Shown here one piece after another: positions 11,415 to 25,684 of a stretch of 64,000 bases of DNA. The stretch is taken from the NCBI GenBank assembly GCA_027886175.1, contig JAJNNQ010000129.1:744001-808000 (forward strand), written 5' to 3'. Position 1 is the stretch's first letter. The number at the start of each line of letters is the position of its first letter. Made by a program: the position numbers and the translations under genes. The notes under the pieces were generated by a model that had not been told where the DNA came from, made no database searches, and worked only from the letters and a program-made list of their open reading frames with translations. This DNA comes from Phylloscopus collybita (Eukaryota > Chordata > Aves > Passeriformes > Phylloscopidae).

Positions 11415-14400
11415 GTGCCTGCCACTAGGCTTCCGCCTATTAAAATTCCACTAAAATTCCATACAAATGAGGATGTCTCCCAGGTGCAATCTACAACCAG
11501 ATGGAAGTTTGTCGGCCCCTGTAGAGCAAGAGGCTTCATACAAATTGACATCAGGAATCTGGGGCAGAGACTTTGGTTTCCCATGGAAAAGGGACACCGT
11601 TCGTGTCTAATGCTGTCTGACTGCCAGTGGGCTTATGGCTACTAAAATTACATACAAATGAGGATATCTCCCAGATGCAATATGCCACCAGTTGGAAGTT
11701 TGTCTCCTCTTGTAGTGCCAGAGGCCTCCTAGAAAATGACATTAGGATCGTGGGGTGGAGACTTTGGTTTCCCAAGGAAATGGGTCACCGTTCGTGTCTA
11801 ATGCTGTCTTCCTGCCGCTGGGATTCTGCCTACTAAAATTCCACTAAAATTCCATACAAATGAGAATATCTCCCAGGTGAAATCTAACACCAGATGGAAG
11901 TTTCTTTGCCCTTGTGGTTCCAAAGGCCTCCTACAAACTGACATCAGGAACCTAGGGTGGAGACTTTGGTTTCCCATGGAAAAGGACCACCGTTCGCGTC
12001 TAATGCTGTCTGCCTGGCACTGGGGTTATGACTGCTGAAGTTCCATACAAATGAGGATATCTCCCAGGTGAAATCTACCACCAGGTGGAAGTTTGCCTGC
12101 CCTTGTAGTGCCAAAGGCCTCCTAAAAACTGACATCAGGAACGTGGGGTGGAGACTTTGGTTTCCCATGGAAATGGGCCACCGTTTGTGTCTAATGCTAT
12201 GTGCCTGCCACTGGGCTTATGCCTAGTAAAATTCCATACAAATGAGGATATCTCCCAGATGGAGTCTACTACCAGTTGAAAGTTTGTCTACCCTTTTAAT
12301 GCCAATGGCCTCCTACAAACTGACATCAGGAATCTGGAGAGGACGCTTTGGTTTCCCATGGAAACAGGACACCCTTGGTGTTTAATACTGCCCCCTTGCC
12401 ACTGGGCTTATGACTACTGAAATTACATACAAATGAGGATATCTCCCAGACGCAATATGCCACCAGATGGAAGTTTGTCTGCTCTTGCAGTGACAAAGGC
12501 CTCCTTCAAACTGACATTCGGAACCTCACCTGGAGACTTTGGTTTCCTATGGAAAAGGCCCACCGTTCATGTTTAATGCTGTCTGTCGTGGCTGCTGAGT
12601 ACTAAAATACCACTAAAATTCCATACAAATGAGGACATCTCCGAGGTGCAATCTACCGCCATTTGGAAGTTTGTCTGCCCTTGTAGTACCAAAGGCCTCC
12701 TTCAAACTGACATCAGGAACATAGGATGGATAATTTCTTTTTCCATGGAAAAGGGCCACTGTTCGTGTCTAATGCTGTCTGAGTGCCAGTGGGCATATGC
12801 CTACTAATATTCCCTACAAATGAGGTTATCTCCCAAATAGAATTTCCCACCAGATGGAAGTTTGTCTGCCCTTGTACTGCCAAAGGTCTCCTAAAACCTG
12901 ACTTCAGGAACGTGGCATGGAGACTTTGGTTGCCCATAGGAAAAGGGCCACCGTTCATGTCTAATGCTGTCTGCCTGCCACTGGGCTTCTACCTGCTGAA
13001 ATTCCATACAAATGAGGATATCTCCCCGATGCAATCAACCACCAGACGGAAGATTGTCTGCCCTTGTACTGCCAAAGGTCTCCTAAAACCTGACATCGGG
13101 AACGTTGTGTGGAGACTTTGGTTTCCCATGGAAAAGGACCACCGTTCGTGACTAATGCTGTCTGCCTGGCACTGTAGTTAGGACTGCAGAGGTTCCATAC
13201 AAATGAGGATATCTCCCAGGTGCAATCTACCACCAGGTGGAAGTTTGTCTGCCCTTGTAGTGCCAAAGGCCTCCTAGAAACGGACAACAGGAACGTGGGG
13301 TGGAGACTTTGGTTTCCCTTAGAAATGGGCCACCGTTCGTGTCTTATGCTGTCTGCCTGCCACTGGGTTTCTACGTGCTGAAATTCCATACAAATGAGGA
13401 TATCTCCCCGATGCAATCAACCACCAGACGGAAGTTTGTCTGCCCTTGTACTGCCAAATGCCTCCTAAAACCTGACATCCGGTACGTGGTGTGGAGACTT
13501 TGGTTTCCCATGGAAAAGGACCGCCGTTCCCGTCTAATGCTGTCTGCCTGGCACTGTGGTTATGACTGCTGAAGTTGCATACAGATGAGGATATCTCCAA
13601 GGTGCAATCTACCACAAGGTGGAAGTTTGTCTGCCCTTGTAGTGCCAAAGGTCTCCTAGAAATGGACAGCGGGTACGTGGTGTGGAGACTTTGGTTTCCC
13701 ATAGAAATGAGCCACCGTTCGTGTCTAATACTGTCTGCCTGCCACTGGGCTTCTTCCTACTAAAATTCCACTAAAATTCAATAGAAATGAGGATATCTCC
13801 CAGGTGCAATCGACAACCAGATGGAAGTTTCTCTGCCCTTATATTGGAAAATGCCTCCTACAAAGTGACATCAGCAACGTGGGGTGGAGATTTTGGTTTC
13901 CCACGGAAAAGGGCCACCGTTCGTGTCTAATGCTGTCTGCCTGGCACTGGGGTTATGCCTGCTGAAATCCCTCACAAATGAGGATGTCTCCCAGGTGCAA
14001 TCTACCACCCGTTGGAAGTTTGTCTGCCCTTGTAGTGCCAAAGGCCTCCTAAAAACTGACATCAGGAACGTGCGGTGGAGACTTTGGTTTCCCAAAGAAA
14101 TGGGCCACCGTTCGCGTCTAATGCTGTCTGCCTGGCACTGTGGCTATGACTGCTGAAGTTCCATAGAAATGAGGATATCTCCCAGGTGAAATCTACCACC
14201 AGGTGGAAGTTTGTCTGCCCTTGTAGTGCCAAAGCCCTCCTAGAAACGGACATCAGGAACGTGGGGTGGAGACTTTGGTTTCCCTTAGAAATGGGTCACC
14301 GTTCGTGTCTAATGCTGTCTGCCATACACTGGGCTTATGCCTACTAAAATTCCACTAAAATTACATACAAATGAGGATATCTCCCCGATGCAATATGCCA

Positions 14401-15112
14401 CCAGTTGGAAGTTTGTCTGCTCTTGTAGTGCCAAAAGCCTCCTAGAAACGGACATCAGGAACGTGGGGTGGAGACTTTGGTTTCCCATAGAAATGGGCCA
14501 CCGTTGGTTTTCAATGCTGTTTTCTTGACACTGCGCTTCTGCCTGCTTTAATTCCACTAAAATTCCATACAAATGAGTATATCTCCAAGCTGCAATATGC
14601 CACTAGTTGGAAGTTTGTCTGTTCTTGTAGTGCCAAAGGCCTCCTAAAAACTGACATCAGGAACCTGGCCTGGAGGCTTTGTTTTCCCCTAGAAAAGGGC
14701 CACTATTCATGTCTAATTCTGTCTACCTGTCGCTGGGATTCTGCGCAATTAAATTCCTCTATAATTCTATACAAATGAGGATATCTCCCAGGTGCAATTT
14801 ACCACCAGATGGAATTTTGTCTGCCCTTGTAGTTCCAAAGGCCTCCTACAAACTGACATCAGGAACGTGAGGTGGAGACTTTGGTTTCCCATTGAAAAGG
14901 TCCACTGTTCGTGTCTAATGCTGTCTGCCTGCCACTGGGCTTCTGCCTGCTGAAATTCCATACAAATGAGGATATCTCCTCGATGCAATCAACCACCAGA
15001 CAAAACTTTGTCTGCCCTTGTAGTGCCAAAGGCCTCCTACAAACTGACATCAGGAACCTGGAGTGGAGACTTTGGTTTCCCATGGAAATGGGCCACCGTT
15101 AGTGTCTAATGT
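11415..15112 (-). repeat. 3,698-bp higher-order repeat, copy 1 (19 monomers)
   Basis: First full unit of a higher-order repeat. The same succession of variant monomers restarts at 15,113, 18,811 and 22,509, always 3,698 bp later; the unit start chosen is arbitrary. Nineteen satellite monomers can be counted from the gaggatatctccc box. Seven carry the 11-bp extension, so the length is close to 19 x 191 + 7 x 11 minus small deletions. Confidence 0.93.
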
Positions 15113-18100
15113 GTGCCTGCCACTAGGCTTCCGCCTATTAAAATTCCACTAAAATTCCATACAAATGAGGATGTCTCCCAGGTGCAATCTACAACCAGAT
15201 GGAAGTTTGTCGGCCCCTGTAGAGCAAAAGGCTTCATACAAATTGACATCAGGAATCTGGGGCAGAGACTTTGGTTTCCCATGGAAAAGGGACACCGTTC
15301 GCGTCTAATGCTGTCTGACTGCCAGTGGGCTTATGGCTACTAAAATTACATACAAATGAGGATATCTCCCAGATGCAATATGCCACCAGTTGGAAGTTTG
15401 TCTCCTCTTGTAGTGCCAGAGGCCTCCTAGAAAATGACATTAGGATCGTGGGGTGGAGACTTTGGTTTCCCAAGGAAATGGGTCACCGTTCGTGTCTAAT
15501 GCTGTCTTCCTGCCGCTGGGATTCTGCCTACTAAAATTCCACTAAAATTCCATACAAATGAGAATATCTCCCAGGTGGAATCTAACACCAGATGGAAGTT
15601 TCTTTGCCCTTGTGGTTCCAAAGGCCTCCTACAAACTGACATCAGGAACCTAGGGTGGAGACTTTGGTTTCCCATGGAAAGGGACCACCGTTCGCGTCTA
15701 ATGCTGTCTGCCTGGCACTGGGGTTATGACTGCTGAAGTTCCATACAAATGAGGATATCTCCCAGGTGAAATCTACCACCAGGTGGAAGTTTGCCTGCCC
15801 TTGTAGTGCCAAAGGCCTCCTAAAAACTGACATCAGGAACGTGGGGTGGAGACTTTGGTTTCCCATGGAAATGGGCCACCGTTTGTGTCTAATGCTATGT
15901 GCCTGCCACTGGGCTTATGCCTAGTAAAATTCCATACAAATGAGGATATCTCCCAGATGGAGTCTACTACCAGTTGAAAGTTTGTCTACCCTTTTAATGC
16001 CAATGGCCTCCTACAAACTGACATCAGGAATCTGGAGAGGACGCTTTGGTTTCCCATGGAAACAGGACACCCTTGGTGTTTAATACTGCCCCCTTGCCAC
16101 TGGGCTTATGACTACTGAAATTACATACAAATGAGGATATCTCCCAGACGCAATATGCCACCAGATGGAAGTTTGTCTGCTCTTGCAGTGACAAAGGCCT
16201 CCTTCAAACTGACATTCGGAACCTCACCTGGAGACTTTGGTTTCCTATGGAAAAGGCCCACCGTTCATGTTTAATGCTGTCTGTCGTGGCTGCTGAGTAC
16301 TAAAATACCACTAAAATTCCATACAAATGAGGACATCTCCGAGGTGCAATCTACCGCCAGTTGGAAGTTTGTCTGCCCTTGTAGTACCAAAGGCCTCCTT
16401 CAAACTGACATCAGGAACATAGGATGGATAATTTCTTTTTCCATGGAAAAGGGCCACTGTTCGTGTCTAATGCTGTCTGAGTGCCAGTGGGCATATGCCT
16501 ACTAATATTCCCTACAAATGAGGTTATCTCCCAAATAGAATTTCCCACCAGATGGAAGTTTGTCTGCCCTTGTACTGCCAAAGGTCTCCTAAAACCTGAC
16601 TTCAGGAACGTGGCATGGAGACTTTGGTTGCCCATAGGAAAAGGGCCACCGTTCATGTCTAATGCTGTCTGCCTGCCACTGGGCTTCTACCTGCTGAAAT
16701 TCCATACAAATGAGGATATCTCCCCGATGCAATCAACCACCAGACGGAAGATTGTCTGCCCTTGTACTGCCAAAGGTCTCCTAAAACCTGACATCGGGAA
16801 CGTTGTGTGGAGACTTTGGTTTCCCATGGAAAAGGACCACCGTTCGTGACTAATGCTGTCTGCCTGGCACTGTAGTTAGGACTGCAGAGGTTCCATACAA
16901 ATGAGGATATCTCCCAGGTGCAATCTACCACCAGGTGGAAGTTTGTCTGCCCTTGTAGTGCCAAAGGCCTCCTAGAAACGGACAACAGGAACGTGGGGTG
17001 GAGACTTTGGTTTCCCTTAGAAATGGGCCACCGTTCGTGTCTTATGCTGTCTGCCTGCCACTGGGTTTCTACGTGCTGAAATTCCATACAAATGAGGATA
17101 TCTCCCCGATGCAATCAACCACCAGACGGAAGTTTGTCTGCCCTTGTACTGCCAAATGCCTCCTAAAACCTGACATCCGGTACGTGGTGTGGAGACTTTG
17201 GTTTCCCATGGAAAAGGACCGCCGTTCCCGTCTAATGCTGTCTGCCTGGCACTGTGGTTATGACTGCTGAAGTTGCATACAGATGAGGATATCTCCAAGG
17301 TGCAATCTACCACAAGGTGGAAGTTTGTCTGCCCTTGTAGTGCCAAAGGTCTCCTAGAAATGGACAGCGGGTACGTGGTGTGGAGACTTTGGTTTCCCAT
17401 AGAAATGAGCCACCGTTCGTGTCTAATACTGTCTGCCTGCCACTGGGCTTCTTCCTACTAAAATTCCACTAAAATTCAATAGAAATGAGGATATCTCCCA
17501 GGTGCAATCGACAACCAGATGGAAGTTTCTCTGCCCTTATATTGGAAAATGCCTCCTACAAAGTGACATCAGCAACGTGGGGTGGAGATTTTGGTTTCCC
17601 ACGGAAAAGGGCCACCGTTCGTGTCTAATGCTGTCTGCCTGGCACTGGGGTTATGCCTGCTGAAATCCCTCACAAATGAGGATGTCTCCCAGGTGCAATC
17701 TACCACCCGTTGGAAGTTTGTCTGCCCTTGTAGTGCCAAAGGCCTCCTAAAAACTGACATCAGGAACGTGCGGTGGAGACTTTGGTTTCCCAAAGAAATG
17801 GGCCACCGTTCGCGTCTAATGCTGTCTGCCTGGCACTGTGGCTATGACTGCTGAAGTTCCATAGAAATGAGGATATCTCCCAGGTGAAATCTACCACCAG
17901 GTGGAAGTTTGTCTGCCCTTGTAGTGCCAAAGCCCTCCTAGAAACGGACATCAGGAACGTGGGGTGGAGACTTTGGTTTCCCTTAGAAATGGGTCACCGT
18001 TCGTGTCTAATGCTGTCTGCCATACACTGGGCTTATGCCTACTAAAATTCCACTAAAATTACATACAAATGAGGATATCTCCCCGATGCAATATGCCACC

Positions 18101-18810
18101 AGTTGGAAGTTTGTCTGCTCTTGTAGTGCCAAAAGCCTCCTAGAAACGGACATCAGGAACGTGGGGTGGAGACTTTGGTTTCCCATAGAAATGGGCCACC
18201 GTTGGTTTTCAATGCTGTTTTCTTGACACTGCGCTTCTGCCTGCTTTAATTCCACTAAAATTCCATACAAATGAGTATATCTCCAAGCTGCAATATGCCA
18301 CTAGTTGGAAGTTTGTCTGTTCTTGTAGTGCCAAAGGCCTCCTAAAAACTGACATCAGGAACCTGGCCTGGAGGCTTTGTTTTCCCCTAGAAAAGGGCCA
18401 CTATTCATGTCTAATTCTGTCTACCTGTCGCTGGGATTCTGCGCAATTAAATTCCTCTATAATTCTATACAAATGAGGATATCTCCCAGGTGCAATTTAC
18501 CACCAGATGGAATTTTGTCTGCCCTTGTAGTTCCAAAGGCCTCCTACAAACTGACATCAGGAACGTGAGGTGGAGACTTTGGTTTCCCATTGAAAAGGTC
18601 CACTGTTCGTGTCTAATGCTGTCTGCCTGCCACTGGGCTTCTGCCTGCTGAAATTCCATACAAATGAGGATATCTCCTCGATGCAATCAACCACCAGACA
18701 AAACTTTGTCTGCCCTTGTAGTGCCAAAGGCCTCCTACAAACTGACATCAGGAACCTGGAGTGGAGACTTTGGTTTCCCATGGAAATGGGCCACCGTTAG
18801 TGTCTAATGT
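15113..18810 (-). repeat. 3,698-bp higher-order repeat, copy 2
   Basis: Second unit, in phase with copy 1. It is nearly identical to copy 3: I noticed almost no differences when scanning the aligned landmarks. It differs from copy 1 at scattered sites, for example agcaaaaggc at about 15,223 against agcaagaggc at about 11,525. Confidence 0.93.
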
Positions 18811-21800
18811 GTGCCTGCCACTAGGCTTCCGCCTATTAAAATTCCACTAAAATTCCATACAAATGAGGATGTCTCCCAGGTGCAATCTACAACCAGATGG
18901 AAGTTTGTCGGCCCCTGTAGAGCAAAAGGCTTCATACAAATTGACATCAGGAATCTGGGGCAGAGACTTTGGTTTCCCATGGAAAAGGGACACCGTTCGC
19001 GTCTAATGCTGTCTGACTGCCAGTGGGCTTATGGCTACTAAAATTACATACAAATGAGGATATCTCCCAGATGCAATATGCCACCAGTTGGAAGTTTGTC
19101 TCCTCTTGTAGTGCCAGAGGCCTCCTAGAAAATGACATTAGGATCGTGGGGTGGAGACTTTGGTTTCCCAAGGAAATGGGTCACCGTTCGTGTCTAATGC
19201 TGTCTTCCTGCCGCTGGGATTCTGCCTACTAAAATTCCACTAAAATTCCATACAAATGAGAATATCTCCCAGGTGGAATCTAACACCAGATGGAAGTTTC
19301 TTTGCCCTTGTGGTTCCAAAGGCCTCCTACAAACTGACATCAGGAACCTAGGGTGGAGACTTTGGTTTCCCATGGAAAGGGACCACCGTTCGCGTCTAAT
19401 GCTGTCTGCCTGGCACTGGGGTTATGACTGCTGAAGTTCCATACAAATGAGGATATCTCCCAGGTGAAATCTACCACCAGGTGGAAGTTTGCCTGCCCTT
19501 GTAGTGCCAAAGGCCTCCTAAAAACTGACATCAGGAACGTGGGGTGGAGACTTTGGTTTCCCATGGAAATGGGCCACCGTTTGTGTCTAATGCTATGTGC
19601 CTGCCACTGGGCTTATGCCTAGTAAAATTCCATACAAATGAGGATATCTCCCAGATGGAGTCTACTACCAGTTGAAAGTTTGTCTACCCTTTTAATGCCA
19701 ATGGCCTCCTACAAACTGACATCAGGAATCTGGAGAGGACGCTTTGGTTTCCCATGGAAACAGGACACCCTTGGTGTTTAATACTGCCCCCTTGCCACTG
19801 GGCTTATGACTACTGAAATTACATACAAATGAGGATATCTCCCAGACGCAATATGCCACCAGATGGAAGTTTGTCTGCTCTTGCAGTGACAAAGGCCTCC
19901 TTCAAACTGACATTCGGAACCTCACCTGGAGACTTTGGTTTCCTATGGAAAAGGCCCACCGTTCATGTTTAATGCTGTCTGTCGTGGCTGCTGAGTACTA
20001 AAATACCACTAAAATTCCATACAAATGAGGACATCTCCGAGGTGCAATCTACCGCCAGTTGGAAGTTTGTCTGCCCTTGTAGTACCAAAGGCCTCCTTCA
20101 AACTGACATCAGGAACATAGGATGGATAATTTCTTTTTCCATGGAAAAGGGCCACTGTTCGTGTCTAATGCTGTCTGAGTGCCAGTGGGCATATGCCTAC
20201 TAATATTCCCTACAAATGAGGTTATCTCCCAAATAGAATTTCCCACCAGATGGAAGTTTGTCTGCCCTTGTACTGCCAAAGGTCTCCTAAAACCTGACTT
20301 CAGGAACGTGGCATGGAGACTTTGGTTGCCCATAGGAAAAGGGCCACCGTTCATGTCTAATGCTGTCTGCCTGCCACTGGGCTTCTACCTGCTGAAATTC
20401 CATACAAATGAGGATATCTCCCCGATGCAATCAACCACCAGACGGAAGATTGTCTGCCCTTGTACTGCCAAAGGTCTCCTAAAACCTGACATCGGGAACG
20501 TTGTGTGGAGACTTTGGTTTCCCATGGAAAAGGACCACCGTTCGTGACTAATGCTGTCTGCCTGGCACTGTAGTTAGGACTGCAGAGGTTCCATACAAAT
20601 GAGGATATCTCCCAGGTGCAATCTACCACCAGGTGGAAGTTTGTCTGCCCTTGTAGTGCCAAAGGCCTCCTAGAAACGGACAACAGGAACGTGGGGTGGA
20701 GACTTTGGTTTCCCTTAGAAATGGGCCACCGTTCGTGTCTTATGCTGTCTGCCTGCCACTGGGTTTCTACGTGCTGAAATTCCATACAAATGAGGATATC
20801 TCCCCGATGCAATCAACCACCAGACGGAAGTTTGTCTGCCCTTGTACTGCCAAATGCCTCCTAAAACCTGACATCCGGTACGTGGTGTGGAGACTTTGGT
20901 TTCCCATGGAAAAGGACCGCCGTTCCTGTCTAATGCTGTCTGCCTGGCACTGTGGTTATGACTGCTGAAGTTGCATACAGATGAGGATATCTCCAAGGTG
21001 CAATCTACCACAAGGTGGAAGTTTGTCTGCCCTTGTAGTGCCAAAGGTCTCCTAGAAATGGACAGCGGGTACGTGGTGTGGAGACTTTGGTTTCCCATAG
21101 AAATGAGCCACCGTTCGTGTCTAATACTGTCTGCCTGCCACTGGGCTTCTTCCTACTAAAATTCCACTAAAATTCAATAGAAATGAGGATATCTCCCAGG
21201 TGCAATCGACAACCAGATGGAAGTTTCTCTGCCCTTATATTGGAAAATGCCTCCTACAAAGTGACATCAGCAACGTGGCGTGGAGATTTTGGTTTCCCAC
21301 GGAAAAGGGCCACCGTTCGTGTCTAATGCTGTCTGCCTGGCACTGGGGTTATGCCTGCTGAAATCCCTCACAAATGAGGATGTCTCCCAGGTGCAATCTA
21401 CCACCCGTTGGAAGTTTGTCTGCCCTTGTAGTGCCAAAGGCCTCCTAAAAACTGACATCAGGAACGTGCGGTGGAGACTTTGGTTTCCCAAAGTAATGGG
21501 CCACCGTTCGCGTCTAATGCTGTCTGCCTGGCACTGTGGCTATGACTGCTGAAGTTCCATAGAAATGAGGATATCTCCCAGGTGAAATCTACCACCAGGT
21601 GGAAGTTTGTCTGCCCTTGTAGTGCCAAAGCCCTCCTAGAAACGGACATCAGGAACGTGGGGTGGAGACTTTGGTTTCCCTTAGAAATGGGTCACCGTTC
21701 GTGTCTAATGCTGTCTGCCATACACTGGGCTTATGCCTACTAAAATTCCACTAAAATTACATACAAATGAGGATATCTCCCCGATGCAATATGCCACCAG

Positions 21801-22508
21801 TTGGAAGTTTGTCTGCTCTTGTAGTGCCAAAAGCCTCCTAGAAACGGACATCAGGAACGTGGGGTGGAGACTTTGGTTTCCCATAGAAATGGGCCACCGT
21901 TGGTTTTCAATGCTGTTTTCTTGACACTGCGCTTCTGCCTGCTTTAATTCCACTAAAATTCCATACAAATGAGTATATCTCCAAGCTGCAATATGCCACT
22001 AGTTGGAAGTTTGTCTGTTCTTGTAGTGCCAAAGGCCTCCTAAAAACTGACATCAGGAACCTGGCCTGGAGGCTTTGTTTTCCCCTAGAAAAGGGCCACT
22101 ATTCATGTCTAATTTTGTCTACCTGTCGCTGGGATTCTGCGCAATTAAATTCCTCTATAATTCTATACAAATGAGGATATCTCCCAGGTGCAAGTTACCA
22201 CCAGATGGAATTTTGTCTGCCCTTGTAGTTCCAAAGGCCTCCTACAAACTGACATCAGGAACGTGAGGTGGAGACTTTGGTTTCCCATTGAAAAGGTCCA
22301 CTGTTCGTGTCTAATGCTGTCTGCCTGCCACTGGGCTTCTGCCTGCTGAAATTCCATACAAATGAGGATATCTCCTCGATGCAATCAACCACCAGACAAA
22401 ACTTTGTCTGCCCTGGTAGTGCCAAAGGCCTCCTACAAACTGACATCAGGAACCTGGAGTGGAGACTTTGGTTTCCCATGGAAATGGGCCACCGTTAGTG
22501 TCTAATGT
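18811..22508 (-). repeat. 3,698-bp higher-order repeat, copy 3
   Basis: Third unit, in phase. Its first two thirds are essentially the same as copy 2, including agcaaaaggc near 18,921. Private changes appear towards its end, for example cgtggcgtgg at about 21,274 and aattttgtct at about 22,110. This fits recent duplication followed by point mutation. Confidence 0.93.
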
Positions 22509-25151
22509 GTGCCTGCCACTAGGCTTCCGCCTATTAAAATTCCACTAAAATTCCATACAAATGAGGATGTCTCCCAGGTGCAATCTACAACCAGATGGAA
22601 GTTTGTTGGCCCCTGTAGAGCAAGAGGCCTCATACAAATTGACATCAGGAATCTGGGGCAGAGACTTTGGTTTCCCATGGAAAAGGGACACCGTTCGTGT
22701 CTAATGCTGTCTGACTGCCAGTGGGCTTATGGCTACTAAAATTACATACAAATGAGGATATCTCCCAGATGCAATATGCCACAAGTTGGAAGTTTGTCTC
22801 CTCTTGTAGTGCCAGAGGCCTCCTAGAAAATGACATTAGGATCGTGGGGTGGAGACTTTGGTTTCCCAAGGAAATGGGTCACCGTTCGTGTCTAATGCTG
22901 TCTTCCTGCCGCTGGGATTCTGCCTACTAAAATTCCACTAAAATTCCATACAAATGAGAATATCTCCCAGGTGGAATCTAACACCAGATGGAAGTTTCTT
23001 TGCCCTTGTGGTTCCAAAGGCCTCCTACAAACTGACATCAGGAACCTAGGGTGGAGACTTTGGTTTCCCATGGAAAAGGACCACCGTTCGTGACTAATGC
23101 TGTCTGCCTGGCACTGGGGTTATGACTGCTGAAGTTCCATACAAATGAGGATATCTCCCAGGTGAAATCTACCACCAGGTGGAAGTTTGCCTGCCCTTGT
23201 AGTGCCAAAGGCCTCCTAAAAACTGACATCAGGAACGTGGGGTGGAGACTTTGGTTTCCCATGGAAATGGGCCACCGTTTGTGTCTAATGCTATGTGCCT
23301 GCCACTGGGCTTATGCCTAGTAAAATTCCATACAAATGAGGTTATCTCCCAGATGGAGTCTACTACCAGTTGAAAGTTTGTCTACCCTTTTAATGCCAAT
23401 GGCCTCCTACAAACTGACATCAGGAATCTGGAGAGGACGCTTTGGTTTCCCATGGAAACAGGACACCCTTGGTGTTTAATACTGCCCCCTTGCCACTGGG
23501 CTTATGACTACTGAAATTACATACAATTGAGGATATCTCCCAGACGCAATATGCCACCAGATGGAAGTTTGTCTGCTCTTGCAGTGACAAAGGCCTCCTT
23601 CAAACTGACATTCGGAACCTCACCTGGAGACTTTGGTTTCCTATGGAAAAGGCCCACCGTTCATGTTTAATGCTCTCTGTCGTGGCTGCTGAGTACTAAA
23701 ATACCACTAAAATTCCATACAAATGAGGACATCTCCGAGGTGCAATCTACCGCCATTTGGAAGTTTGTCTGCCCTTGTAGTACCAAAGGCCTCCTTCAAA
23801 CTGACATCAGGAACATAGGATGGATAATTTCTTTTTCCATGGAAAAGGGCCACTGTTCGTGTCTAATGCTGTCTGAGTGCCAGTGGGCATATGCCTACTA
23901 ATATTCTCTACAAATGAGGTTATCTCCCAAATGGAATTTCCCACCAGATGGAAGTTTGTCTGCCCTTGTACTGCCAAAGGTCTCCTAAAACCTGACTTCA
24001 GGAATGTGGCATGGAGACTTTGGTTGCCCATAGGAAAAGGGCCACCGTTCATGTCTAATGCTGTCTGCCTGCCACTGGGCTTCTACCTGCTGAAATTCCA
24101 TACAAATGAAGATATCTCCCCGATGCAATCAGCCACCAGACGGAAGATTGTCTGCCCTTGTACTGCCAAAGGTCTCCTAAAACCTGACATCGGGAACGTT
24201 GTGTGGAGACTTTGGTTTCCCATGGAAAAGGACCACCGTTCGTGACTAATGCTGTCTGCCTGGCACTGTAGTTAGGACTGCAGAGGTTCCATACAAATGA
24301 GGATATCTCCCAGGTGCAATCTACCACCAGGTGGAAGTTTTTCTGCCCTTGTAGTGCCAAAGGCCTCCTAGAAACGGACAACAGGAACGTGGGGTGGAGA
24401 CTTTGGTTTCCCTTAGAAATGGGCCACCGTTCGTGTCTTATGCTGTCTGCCTGCCACTGGGTTTCTACGTGCTGAAATTCCATACAAATGAGGATATCTC
24501 CCCGATGCAATCAACCACCAGACGGAAGTTTGTCTGCCCTTGTACTGCCAAATGCCTCCTAAAACCTGACATCCGGTACGTGGTGTGGAGACTTTGGTTT
24601 CCCATGGAAAAGGACCGCCGTTCCCGTCTAATGCTGTCTGCCTGGCACTGTGGTTATGACTGCTGAAGTTGCATACAAATGAGGATATCTCCAAGGTGCA
24701 ATCTACCACAAGGTGGAAGTTTGTCTGCCCTTGTAGTGCCAAAGGTCTCCTAGAAATGGACAGCGGGTACGTGGTGTGGAGACTTTGGTTTCCCATAGAA
24801 ATGAGCCACCGTTCGTGTCTAATACTGTCTGCCTGCCACTGGGCTTCTTCCTACTAAAATTCCACTAAAATTCAATAGAAATGAGGATATCTCCCAGGTG
24901 CAATCGACAACCAGATGGAAGTTTCTCTGCCCTTATATTGGAAAATGCCTCCGACAAAGTGACATCAGCAACGTGGGGTGGAGATTTTGGTTTCCCACGG
25001 AAAAGGGCCACCGTTCGTGTCTAATGCTGTCTGCCTGGCACTGGGGTTATGCCTGCTGAAATCCCTCACAAATGAGGATGTCTCCCAGGTGCAATCTACC
25101 ACCCGTTGGAAGTTTGTCTGCCCTTGTAGTGCCAAAGGCCTCCTAAAAACT
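22509..25151 (-). repeat. 3,698-bp higher-order repeat, copy 4 (truncated at palindrome arm)
   Basis: Fourth unit. It follows the same monomer order as copies 1-3 but is cut after about 2.64 kb, where the palindrome arm begins. It has more private substitutions than copies 2 and 3, for example ttctctacaa at about 23,903 and gaagatatct at about 24,109. That is expected for an array-edge unit that escapes homogenisation. Confidence 0.9.
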
Positions 25152-25684
25152 GACATCAGGAACGTGGGGTGGAGACTTTGGTTTCCCATGGAAATGGGCC
25201 ATTGTTTGTGTTTAATGCTGACTACTTGCCACTGGGCTTCTGTCTACTTTAATTCCACTAAAATTCCATACAAATGAGGATATCTCCCAGATGCAATATG
25301 CCTCCAGTTGGAAGTTTGTCTGTTCTTGTAGTGCCAAAGGCCTCCTAAAAACTGACATCAGGAACCTGGCCTGGAGACTTTTGTTTCCCCTGGAAAAGGG
25401 CCACTATTCATGTCTAATTCTGTCTGCCTGCCGCTGGGATTCTGCGTACTAAAATTGCTCTAAAATTCTATACAAATGAGAATATCTCGCAGGTACAATC
25501 TACCCTCGGGTTGAAGTTTCTCTGCCCTTGTAGTGCCGAAGGGCTCCTATAAACTGACATCTGAAACGTAGGATGGATAATTTGGTTTCCCATGGAAAAG
25601 GGCCACTGTTCATGCCTAATGCTGTGTGCCTGCCACTGGGTGTATGCCTGCTAAAATTCCATACAAATGAGGATATCTCGCAGA
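25152..25684 (-). repeat. Satellite monomers inside the left arm
   Basis: About 2.7 monomers of minus-orientation satellite lie inside the mirrored segment. They end at gcagatatcc, where the 21-bp minisatellite begins. Their presence in both arms shows that the duplicated segment already bordered satellite before the inverted duplication. Confidence 0.9.

Noticed and set aside
9319..25151. CRISPR-like or phage-like repeat array
   Set aside because: Units are 191-202 bp, contiguous, without spacers, in a vertebrate context with CR1 and spliced exons.
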